From Nothophaeocryptopus gaeumannii (taxonomy: Eukaryota; Ascomycota; Dothideomycetes; Mycosphaerellales; Mycosphaerellaceae): a stretch of 46,280 bases of DNA. The stretch lies in NCBI GenBank assembly GCA_031771865.1, contig JASISA010000039.1, positions 1-46,280 on the forward strand, given 5' to 3'. Positions 29,446-39,253 of this stretch are shown piece by piece. Within the stretch, counting starts at the first letter, position 1. Each line of letters begins with the position of its first letter. The translations under genes and the position numbers were made by a program. The notes under the pieces were generated by a model. That model did no database searches and was not told the DNA's origin. It saw only the letters and a list, made by a program, of their open reading frames with translations.

Positions 29446-29549
29446 TTTATAAAAAATAATTTTCATTAAACCCGCTGTAATATAAGTGTATTGAATTGGT
29501 ACTCATCTTAACATTCCATTTCACATAATTTTTTTACGATATGTATAAT

Positions 29550-29745
29550 CATATTATCTCTCCAAGCCTTTTTTATAAACATCAATTTCTAGACAGAGGT
29601 TTGCCTTCACCGTTACACATCCCATTAGTATCAAAACAATCTACCTCTACGAAAGCAGTCCTGAGATTTATCTCTACTATTTAACTAAAGTACTTATGTA
29701 TCTTTTACGGCTAAAACTACCGTCTAGGTAATCTTTAAACCTAAT
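29550..29745 (-). pseudogene. rrnS: Fragment of rrnS (region next to the 790 loop)
   Basis: Matches rrnS 28315-28505 (for example ACGGTAGTTTTAGCCG reading minus, and GAGGTTTGCCTTC on plus) with substitutions and a small gap. It lies 0.1 kb from atp9. Its left limit in rRNA coordinates meets the limit of the fragment at 14.1 kb, as if one copy was cut in two. Confidence 0.9.
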
Positions 29746-29924
29746 ATATATTATTATATGGTAAACCGGCAGCAAAAACATATTATAATAACAACTGATG
29801 AAACTTTATTATTTTAATTGTAATATATATGTAATGATTATTAAATAATTTTATTTTTTTTTAACTCCCTGTAATGTAACTGTATAAATACATTACTTAT
29901 CTTAACATCATTATATAATTTTTT

Positions 29925-30344
29925 TTATTTAGAGTTTATTAATTGTTTTAACTCTTTTTTAAAATCGTTGAGATTTTCGTGGCTTTCTTTCATACCTATT
30001 CTTAGCTCCTCTAAGTTAGCCCCTACACCACCATATCTAACCATTTCATCTCTAAAATACCTAGTAGTTATTTTAACTTGGTCCTGTCAATACTGGATAT
30101 TACTCTTAACATCTTCAATTTGTCCATCCATACAATAAATCTATGGGTCAACACCAAAGATACCATACTTTATGAAATTATACAAAAGTAATGATGAAGC
30201 TATAAGTAATATGGCATTTAGTAATGAAGTTAAAAAACTACCGCTTTTAAGAGAAATAAGGCTTATATAGTAATCTATATTTTTGGGGGCTGGATTTGAT
30301 TTACCAGCCCCAAACCCAAACCCTTTAAATGAAGTTCTATTAAA
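29925..30344 (-). pseudogene. Membrane/coiled-coil ORF behind cob, split by one TAG
   Basis: One minus-strand frame, -1 relative to cob, opens inside the last codons of cob. It gives a GFGFGAGKSNPAPK linker, then a membrane helix (LLNAILLIASSLLLYN), then TAG at 30141. From ATG 30131 the same frame encodes 68 residues of helical charged protein (MDGQIEDVKSNIQYWQ, LEELRIGMKESHENL) ending at TAA 29925. The second part could be expressed on its own. No family recognised. A more decayed pair of cob end plus membrane/coil ORF lies at 16.5-17.1 kb. Confidence 0.6.
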
Positions 30345-32779
30345 CTATTTTCTAATAAGCTAACTAACGGAACTATGATTAAAAAGTGTGAGAAATATAA
30401 AACAGTACTTATTTGACCAAATTCTATAAATGGTGATTCAACGTGTTTAGCTCCTAACTGCATTAAAACTAAGAAGTTAGCAACGAAAACATAAAATGCT
30501 ATTTTACTTAAAGGTCTGAATTGTAATCCTCTACTTCTACCTAAGTCAGTAAATGGCATAGTCATTATTATTAATATGGCAGAAAACATAGCAATTACAC
30601 CTAATAATTTGTTAGGTATAGATCTTAGTATAGCATAAAATGGTAATAAATATCATTCAGGTACTATAGCAGGAGGTGTTTGCATAGGGTTTGCCATTAC
30701 ATAATTTTCGCTATCACCTAAAACATTAGGCATAAAGAAAACAAAAATAGATAGTACAACAATAAATAAGAATATTGTTATTAAATCTTTGAATATAAAG
30801 TATGGAGCAAAAGGAAGTCTGTCATAATTACCAGATACACCTAAAGGATTACCTGATCCTGCACTATCGTGTAAGGCGATTAAATGCATTAGAGCTAATG
30901 CAGCTAATACAAATGGGAGTACAAAATGAAGGGCGAAGAATCTATTCAATGTTGCATTATTAACTGAGAATCCTCCTCATATAAATTCAACAATATCTTG
31001 CCCTAGTCATGGTATCGCACTCATTAAATTAGTAATAACTGTGGCCAAATCTTAAATTTACTTAGTCTAGCTTCCGCCAGGTCTCCGATTTTTTTTTCTT
31101 AAAAGGAAATAAAAAAAGAAGCCGAAGGAGACTAGCTTATATAAGCTCTATAGTGTTTAAACCAAGTAAACCATGTACATTATATGATGTAATAACACCT
31201 TAAACTATAATGCCTTGTGATCCAACTATACATTAATTGGATAAAGATTCCGACTGTACATTAAGCAGCATAGTTTATTTTAAGTAAGTAATTAATTAAT
31301 TAAAATAAAAGCAGCCACCCATCTATGAACCAGTCTGTAGCGATATCTTACTCTACCGACGGTCTTGATGCTTAACAAACATTTTTAACCGTTTTCATAG
31401 ATATTGCTATATGACTTATGTAGATAAATTCTAAGTAAGTATTACTTTATCTAGTTTTAATAAAAAAACATGTTTTTTAATAAAACCATCATATAACTAT
31501 GTATAATTTATGTTTAATCTATTTTATAAGTCATATCCTTTACCATGTATGGATTTACTATTTCTTTTAACTTATCCATTGATTCCTTCCATACGTATAT
31601 TATATATTGATTTCCAGCGCCTGCGGATTGAATAGAACTTTTAATACCGAAATTTTCGTTCAAAGCATTTACTAATTTAAAGCAATCTTTATAGGCAAAA
31701 GAATTGGTAGAAAACTTAAGTCCCTTTCCAACTTTACCTCCGTGATCCATTATTCATATTGCTAGAGCGAGGGGTGTTAAATAGTCATTTATACAATTTG
31801 GAACCTGTTTAGTGCGGTTAAGATATCACAATTCATGTATTCAATTGAAACTGGTGTAAGTTCAAGTAGAAAATCTGACTGTTTTTCTAACTTTACCACC
31901 CCTGCCTAATCTAGTACCTATAACAGGAAGCTTAGAGTTGCAATAGCCATAGTTAGAAAGTAACTTATGTATATATAACATGTATTCTACATGAGAAGAT
32001 TCCTGGTAAAAAGTTATCCTTGTACCTGTACCCATTTGTGTCTTTTCTCCGTGAGCATCTCCTAATAGAGAACCAAATATGATAGAGAGTACGTCATGGT
32101 TATGTGGACCAATTCTATAATTACCCTTTAGTCTGCTTATTTTTTCTTTTTCGGAGGTATGAGGGTTATAACTAGTATAATTACTTATTACATGGGGGAT
32201 AATAAATAATAAATAGTTAGAAACTAATATATAGTTAGAAATTAAGAGAGAGTTAAAAATTAAGACATAGTTAGAAATTAATACATAGTTAGAAATTAAT
32301 AGATATAAAAAAATTAAACATGAATTATACATTTGAGGCTTTGTAATTAAACCTCATAAAGACATTTGACCGTAAGGTAAAACATATCCTAAAAAGGCAG
32401 TTGCCATCATTAATACAAGTATAATAGTACCTATTGCTCATACTAACGTTCTAGGTGCTTTGTATGATCCGTAGTATAAACCTCTTCCCACGTGCAGATA
32501 CACTAAAAAGAAAAAAGCTGAAGCAGTATTTGAATGTAAATAACGTATTAATCATCCGTTATTTACATCTCTCATAATGTGTTCAACTGAGTTAAACGCT
32601 TCTAGTACACTAGGATTATAATGCATAGCCAAAGTAACTCCTGTTACTATTTGTATTACTAAGCAAAAACCTAATAATGAACCAAAGTTTCATAAGTAGC
32701 TAATGTTTGAAGGTTGAGGTGAATCAACTAAGTAACCATTAACTAAACTAAATAAAGGATGACTTTTTCAAATTCTCAT
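30275..32779 (-). CDS. cob: Cytochrome b, two exons
   Basis: Quinone-binding, two-haem core of complex III. Exon 1 is 32779-32351 (143 codons, MRIWKSHPLFSLVNG to YGQMSLWG), exon 2 is 31045-30275 (ATVITNLMSAIPWLGQ to stop); 399 residues together. Conserved haem and quinone motifs: NFGSLLGFCL, GWLIRYLHSN, LHDSAGSGNPLG, and PEWYLLPFYAILRSIPNK. The intron sits after the Gly of LWG, a common fungal cob site. The last 15 residues (GLGLGLVNQIQPPKI) are not typical and arise by reading an adjoining ORF out of frame, so the 3' end appears to have been rebuilt. Confidence 0.95.
31046..32350 (-). mobile_element. Group I intron in cob with LAGLIDADG ORF
   Basis: 1305 bp. The 5' exon ends in T (GAGGT) and the intron ends in G before GCCACA, as expected of group I. 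The intron ORF is in frame with exon 1. 31060-31500 holds the 3' core (a stretch reading GATATCGCTACAGACTGG on the minus strand) and a T-tract hairpin near 31090-31120 inserted in it. I did not derive a full fold. It is the only intron I find in the genome. Confidence 0.85.
31514..32332 (-). CDS. LAGLIDADG homing endonuclease (intron ORF)
   Basis: Open from cob exon 1 through ATG 32332 to TAA 31514, with several TGA-Trp codons between 31862 and 31750. N-terminal residues 1-45 are a hydrophobic ISNY-type repeat (LISNYVLISNY), coded by a tandem repeat of about 20-27 bp and unlike normal LAGLIDADG leaders. Then the first motif region, IIFGSLLGDAHGE at about residue 83, and the second, LTPLALAIWIMDHGG at about 192. 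The second lacks the exact Gly-Asp signature but keeps the final Asp. It cuts intronless cob and may help splicing. Apparently intact, with a modified N-terminus. Confidence 0.9.
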
Positions 32780-32892
32780 TTTTAACCAATATGTAAATAA
32801 ATATTATTTTTATATTTAAAATAAATTTTTTTTTGTATTTTAAAGGAGAAAAAATGAAAGAAAAATAAGATAGTATTCAATATATATTATAT

Positions 32893-32987
32893 TGATAAAC
32901 GTATAAATCTAAGCAGAATATATTTTGAAAAAACATAGACTAACAGAACAAATAAAGGCAAAAACTACTTAATTTATAAAAAAAAAG
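32893..32987 (-). pseudogene. atp8: 3' part of an interrupted atp8 copy
   Basis: Plus-strand AGAATATATTTTGAAAAAAC and neighbours match atp8 23399-23470. It covers codons about 6-40 with indels. The matching leader of atp8 lies 1 kb upstream at 33.98 kb, on the far side of the ORF at 33165-33999, so this atp8 copy was apparently split by that ORF. Confidence 0.85.
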
Positions 32988-33164
32988 TCGACAGTTAAAC
33001 AATAATAAGAAATAAAAAAAATTTATAAGGATTAAAAAGAAAAGAATAAGAGGAGTATAATGATAAGAAAAGCTAATAATAAAAAACAGGTAAACACTAA
33101 GCAAAATAATTAAGAAATTTACAATAATACAGAATAATAATATTAATAAAGAATATACATATAT

Positions 33165-33999
33165 TTAATCATCTCCATCAGTGTGTGAAGGAGATTCATT
33201 ACTTACATTCGCAAAATCATCCATTATATTCACACCCTTTTGTTTTAAAGTATCATTTAGTATTCTTTTATTTTCTATAAGTTGTAAAATATTGTTAGCT
33301 ATTCTGTTATTAGACTTTATGTTTTCCTTTTCAGCATTAATAGCGTGTCGTAGTTCTAGTTTCCTAGAAAGTCCGTCCTTTTGCTGTTTAGATAACGTAT
33401 TAAACCCTTTATCGAACTTCTCAATAGTATTAATTGATATCAATGACTTCTGAGCTAATTCTTTAAAAATATTAGTAAATGGAACTTCGGGAAAATTATA
33501 AGCTCACATCTTATATCCTAACAATTCAGTAGCGTCTGATCTAATTAAAGTGTGTGTAACTTTGCTTTTATCTTCTGCTTTCATTGCTACACTTAAGGAA
33601 TATTTGTATACATTATCAATTAATCTTTCGTTCTCTTCACTTTCTTGTATACCTTGAACTGCGTCTTTTACTATTGCTTTCTGATGCTTAACTGCTTCCA
33701 CTAATTTTTTTCTTTATATCATCCTCAGTTAAATTTTCTACTGACACTTTATCTATTTTAGGGTATTGTTCCGTGTCTGTAGCTTCGTTACACCATTTAT
33801 CGAATTCTTTATCATTCTTAAATTTATCCCTGAATGATTTTTTATACTGTTCTAAAACATCCTTGGCTGAAAGAAAAATGGTACTAGTATGGAAAAATCT
33901 ATGTGAATTTTTATTGTGCATTATCAAAATAATACGAGTCATGAAGTAGAAATTATTTTTATAAGCCTTTTTGTTCTTGAAAAAAGAACCAAAGAACAA
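33165..33999 (-). CDS. Unknown coiled-coil protein with one frameshift
   Basis: Three open stretches form one coding unit. First, ATG 33999 with a basic leader and a presequence-like string (SHRFFHTSTIFLS), then AKDVLEQYKKSFRDKF and VENLTEDDIKKK. At about 33705 an A7 run puts it out of phase (it would stop at 33688). The next frame reads EAVKHQKAIVKDAV to TELLGYKM, a TGA-Trp, NFPEVPFTNIF, and then a long charged helix to NESPSHTDGDD at TAA 33165. About 278 residues if the shift is bypassed. Function unknown, no membrane helix. It lies inside a duplicated atp8. The shift could be a sequencing error, slippage or true decay. Confidence 0.55.
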
Positions 34000-34042
34000 A
34001 TGAAAGAAAAGGTGTGATATAATACAATATCTAAATTACATA
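33979..34042. repeat. 65-bp leader repeat, copy B
   Basis: Near-identical to 23544-23608, the leader of atp8. Here it leads into the ORF that splits the atp8 copy. It includes the hairpin CTTTTTGTTCTTG/AAGAACCAAAG. Confidence 0.9.
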
Positions 34043-34194
34043 ACACTAGTTTTTCCGCACTTAAATTACGTTTAAACTAACAAAAAAACAGGAAACGGGT
34101 GGCTGTTTAAGTATAAAATCTAGTGGTTAAAAAAATTAGTACTTTGTATCTGAAGACATCAAAATCATTTAAATCAAAGCCTATACAATTGTAA

Positions 34195-37100
34195 TTTTAC
34201 AATTCGTAATATTGTATTACGTATATTTAAGAGTAGACTAAGATGAACTTTGTGCCTATATGCATTCAGCATTTATTAATAACTAACGTAGCTTTATTGC
34301 TGTGCCTATTAAGTGGTGTTGCGCCATCCTAAGACTGCAACTGTTTTCTTGTATAAGTATCTACAACCTAATACCTGGGTACTCTTAGAGAACTTAAACG
34401 ATTCTTCAGCGGTAAATAAATTTCTGGCTCATTTCTGCCCCGGTAATATCACTATTACCTATTAATAGGTCCTCCTTTACATAAGATAAACAACAAATAA
34501 ACCATAGGTTAGCATACCCAACTCCTTTCGTACGAAGGGGCTATTCTTATTTTACTCTAATTACTTCTAGAAGATAGAAACCATACTGTCTCACGACGTA
34601 TTTAACCCAGCTCGTGTAGCTCTTTAACCGACGAACAGTCGTACCCTTCATGATTCCTGCATTCATGTGGATGAGCTAAGCCGACATCGAGGTGCCAAAC
34701 TGCGCACTCAATTTGTACTCTCTGGCGCAATTAGCCTGTTATCCCTAGCGTAGCTTTTTCAAAAATCCAAGACCTTTCCTTACTGCATCTTGTGATCGTA
34801 TGCCCCGCTTACGCGACTGATAGACATGTAAGTCAAACAGTAAAGCAAGGTTAAGCCATTAAACTTTAACAGTTGTATTAATAATCATTTTATAAATATC
34901 TTTGTTATTTTTTGTCTGATATCTTTTTCTCTTTAATTTATGATCATTTACATAAAACCTAAGTAGCCGGACGCAGCGCTATTAGTTTAATAAAAAAAAA
35001 CTTATGATGGAGAAAATATATTGTGTCTTTTTTAAGGAAAAAAAAAAGTTATAAAACAAACAAGCAACATCTATTTCCCATATAGTTAAAACCTTACTTA
35101 TAAAAATATAATTAATCTAACTTAATAGAATTATAAATGAATAAATTAATATTAACCTATTACAAAGTAAGAAATGTTGTGCTAAAATCGATTTTTTTTT
35201 TCTTTTCTGAAAAAATTAAAAACGATAATAACACACAATCATTAATTAAACTTAATGATTATACGATTTGACTTTGGATACACCCAGGTACTCTTTATGG
35301 GATCTGTGCCCCGCATAAACTATCCACTAGCAAATGTCTCCTAAACAAAGGTTATATGATCCTAATTAGGTTTTAAGTAGCTTTGTTATTTGTCCTTTAG
35401 ATAAGCATTTGGATAGATTAAATTATTTAATCTAGTGCACTATATATTACTGCCATCGGTACCTTCACCTGTTCTAGAAACTGGCTTACTTAGTTGGCTA
35501 TATAAGCTATGTTTATTTTTCTATAGTTTATATAACAATATTACACCTATATTAATATTGCTATATAATGCGGCAACCAGCGTTGGTTCGACGACACCAT
35601 ATTAATACCAATCTTCCAATAATATAATAAACAAAGTAAAGGTATTTCACTTTTATCATTTCGACTACCTTATATTCTACAACTTGTTATATTATATTCA
35701 ATTACTAGCAACAGTAAAGCTGCATAGGGTCTTCTCGTCTAACTAGAAGAAAACTGTATCTGCACAGTTATTCCAATTTCACTGAGACAATCATTGAGAC
35801 AGCTGTTGTATCGTTAAATCATTCATGCAAGACCGCATTTAACGGCCAGGGTATTCCGCTACCTTAGGACCCTCATCGGTAAGGCCGCCATTGATTGGGG
35901 GTTCCTTCAAAACCTAGCCTTATTTATTAAACTAAGAAAATTCGTTAACCAGCCAACATCGGGCAGAAATCACACTCAATACTTTGATTTGCTATCTTAT
36001 GCAAAGTGCTTTGTTTTAATTAAACAGTCGTACAACACCATTTTATGTCTCCTCTTATCACTTAGTAATAATGGCACACCTTATCCCGAAGTTACGGTGT
36101 CAATTTGCCGAGTTCCTTAATGATTGTTATCTCAAACGCCTTTGTATTCTCTACTTGCTTACTTGTGGTAGTATTTAGGTACGGTTATGCTTTGTTTTGT
36201 CATCTTTTGAAAGAAGAAAAAACAAATATGTTTATATACCTTTTTCCAGAACATTTATTACTTAAATTAAATGTTGAGGTATAAATTAAGATTTTCCCAT
36301 CATTTAATCCGTTAGGTCAGATCAATAAATTTAGGGGCCGTTACTTAAGCTAATACCATAAGCTTAAGGCGAGGGGTTAACCCTTTTTCGTTACTCATGT
36401 CAGCATTGTCACTTGGGATTGTCTCGTAAATAAATGTTTACACTTAACTTATATCGATGATATAAATTCTAAGAAATAACCCAACGTTCCGCTACCCCAT
36501 AGATAAAAAAGTTATGCAATCATATATGTTTTTTCTTCTTTTATAATATGTTTTTTCTTCATTTATAATATTTTTAGTTTCTCTCGCTATTATAAAAAAA
36601 TTTTCCGTGTCAAATAAAAATTGTGGTCTGCTATTTTGGACCATTTAGTGGTACTATTTCTTTTTTCGTCTTGTTTTCTTCATGAAAAGAGGAAAAACAT
36701 ATAAGATTATGATTTTTTTATTTATGTACAAGGTTTCGGTATATTGTTTAGATCCGTTAAATTTTTGGTGCGTTTAACTTATGATCCTCATGATTTATGG
36801 CATTATTATAAAATACTTTATTGTCTGAAGTAAATTTTTATTTTTAACTTTTTCAGATTTAGCCAGGAGAAGATTTGATTTATTCTCAGGATCAGTCTAA
36901 AACAAAGCAGTGCTCTGTTACGAGATCTTTAAAAAATGGCCGCTTCTAAGCCTATTTCCTGGTTGTATTCGAAAAAAACTTCCTTAATTTCACTTAACTA
37001 TAATTTTGGAACCTTTAACTCTTGTTCTGGGCTGTTTCCCTTTAGACATACAACCTTATCGTACTATGTCTGACAGTTTAATATTCATCATTGCCCTTTC

Positions 37101-38050
37101 GAGAGCAAATCCTCACTGATAAAATCTTCACGATCCCCCAATGTATGCAAATAAATATACTCTTTTACAATTATGTAAAAACAACATTAACTTGCCTGAG
37201 ATCACAATTCTGTACCTGCAATGATGTTAGTAAATATTTGTAGCTAATCGCTTAGTTGGGGATTATTCATTCGGATATTGTTTACTCCGGAATATTATGT
37301 TATCATTATGTTACATAATATATCCGTATACTTATGATTTCCAGATAAGATATTATCTGTAAGTTAGCTTATTTATCCGAATATTGCCTTATACTAGTAA
37401 ACAACCAGCGGTTAAATATTTACATTTAAACTACCTACTTATATAGGTTTCGCGGAAAACCAGCTATCCTAGTCAGTTTTGTCTTTCACTAACTTACCAC
37501 AATTCATCAGATATCTTTACAACGATAACCTGTTCGAGCTTTTATAACCCTGATCATGGTAAGATCACTAGGCTTCGGGTCTAACATTAGATACTTATTC
37601 ATTATTTAATAATTGGTTTATCTGGGACCTGGCATTACTCTAATCATTCCCTATCCGTCCAGCCTCCACTTTGCACTACATTTCTGTATTACATTTGGAG
37701 TTTGAATTTAAAGTAGTCTTTTCAAAACCTAATCTCGCATCTAACATTAACTTGCTGACCCATTATGCAAAAGGTACGCTCTCATCTATTGTTTAATTTA
37801 AACTTGAGCTGCTTATAAAACTACTATTTCAAACATTTCCCTTACGGTACTCTTTTACTGGCGCTTAATATATCATATTTAGTCTTAGAGAAAGGTTTCC
37901 CTTTATTCAAACAGATTACATCCGTTTTACTTTAAAGACTTTTACTTATCAGTTTCTAATTGATAATTCAATCTCATTTGATTTATTTTCCTGAAGCTAT
38001 TAAGATATTTCAATTCACTTCGTTTAAACATGGATTTCTCCTAGATTAAT
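34195..38050 (-). rRNA. rrnL: Large subunit ribosomal RNA
   Basis: 5' end near 38040 (AAGTGAATTGAAATATCTTA). Peptidyl-transferase and neighbouring motifs in order: GGTCCTAAGGTAGCGGAATA near 35870, GATAACAGGCTAATTGCGCC near 34730, GACATCGAGGTGCC near 34690, and the sarcin-ricin loop region (GTACGAAAGGAGTTGGG) near 34530. About 3.85 kb, long because of A+T-rich expansion segments (for example 34870-35250) and T-tract hairpins near 35195, 36210 and 36670. No intron ORF. Ends estimated. Confidence 0.93.
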
Positions 38051-38543
38051 CGGCATACATTACTTTAATTTTGCTTTTTTCCTAGAAAAAAAGCAAAAAT
38101 GAAAAAGCATAGCTAAAAATTATATTTCTCAATGATATATAGCTATTTATCCATAATAGTTTCTTTATATACTTTCCATCAAATGATGAAATTTTACAAT
38201 ACATATAAAATTAAATATATTTACATGTTAACAATAAATGTTATTACTATTTTGCTTTACCTCATATAAATATACATTTACACCTATCTTTGTAATGTCA
38301 TTAGTTTTTACAATTAAGAGTAACAAGATTTATTAATAATTTGGCTTTTATTGGTATACTGAAGGAGAATAATACTAATGTACAACAGTCCTAGTAAAAA
38401 AAGGTAAATAAATAAAACCTACATTAGCGCCCTTTTATTTGTAGACAGACACATATGTAGATTTTAACTGATTTAACTATAATATATTAGTTTACAGTAT
38501 TATACTCTCTAATGTTAAAAGCCATTGAAAAAGTCTTTATAAG
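38051..38543. other. Intergenic region 5' of rrnL
   Basis: Begins with a clear T-tract hairpin at 38072-38105 (GCTTTTTTCCTAGAAAAAAAGC then AAAAATGAAAAAGC). The rest is A+T-rich without recognisable features. Confidence 0.5.
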
Positions 38544-38861
38544 TTGTCAAACATAAAAAGATTTAAAAGATTTGTAAAGTATGAGAAGAGAGCGCTACGT
38601 TTAATAAAGCTCTCTCATGAAAAATTTAAATTAAGTAGAACCTTAAACACTATGGCTCCTATATATGAGAGGTCAGGTAATATTGCTATGTATCACAGTT
38701 TCACTGAATCGGCAAGTAGTTTTCAACAACAAGGTTCTGTCTATCAGGATACTGCGATATTTTTCTGACTACAGGCCTATTATCTAGGTGAACACTTTAA
38801 CCTTACTGTTTGTGGTAGCCCAGTATTACAAGCCATAACTGGCCTAGGATTACCTTTTTAA
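38544..38861 (+). CDS. Unknown small protein (about 105 aa)
   Basis: Frame open well upstream; the TTG at 38544 is only a nominal start and no ATG is in frame nearby. With TGA 38766 as Trp it runs to TAA 38861. A basic N-terminal helix (KRFKRFVKYEKRALRLIK), a middle part (MAPIYERSGNIAMYHSFTES) and an apolar C-terminus (SPVLQAITGLGLPF). Coding-like composition; family not recognised. It lies immediately before the 29-bp repeats that precede cox1. Confidence 0.45.
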
Positions 38862-38863
38862 AT

Positions 38864-39099
38864 ATGTCATTATACTAGTGACCTACCATTTTATGTCATT
38901 ATACTAGTGACCTACCATTTTATGTCATTATACTAGTGACCTACCATTTTATGTCATTATACTAGTGACCTACCATTTTATGTCATTATACTAGTGACCT
39001 ACCATTTTATGTCATTATACTAGTGACCTACCATTTTATGTCATTATATTAGTGACCTACCATTTTAAATAGGTCATTAGACTAGTAACCTACCATTTT
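38864..39099. repeat. 29-bp tandem repeats upstream of cox1
   Basis: Seven head-to-tail units of ATGTCATTATACTAGTGACC + TACCATTTT from 38864 to 39066 (the seventh with one change), then one longer diverged unit to 39099. Each has the palindrome ACTAGT. No unique spacers, so this is not a CRISPR array. It lies in the cox1 leader and could influence RNA folding or be a slippage-prone satellite. Confidence 0.97.
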
Positions 39100-39253
39100 A
39101 AATACACATATCTATATTTTCTAATAGGTTTAAGTATAATATATACATATATAATATAATACTTTATCATGTTATAATCAATTAGGAGAAAATTTTTCTT
39201 CTATTACAGAGCCTTATGAGCGACATATTGATTTGAAATCATCTGACATATCA

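Noticed and set aside
33181..33453. Plus-strand ORF of 90 codons
   Set aside because: Antisense to the charged coiled-coil frame of the ORF at 33165-33999; Ser/Phe/Leu-rich as expected of a shadow.
34870..35250. Possible intron in rrnL
   Set aside because: A+T-rich insert with no ORF and no group I or II core I can identify; an expansion segment is simpler.
38864..39099. 29-bp direct repeats resembling a CRISPR array
   Set aside because: Units follow one another with no unique spacers, and the genome is mitochondrial; it is a tandem satellite.
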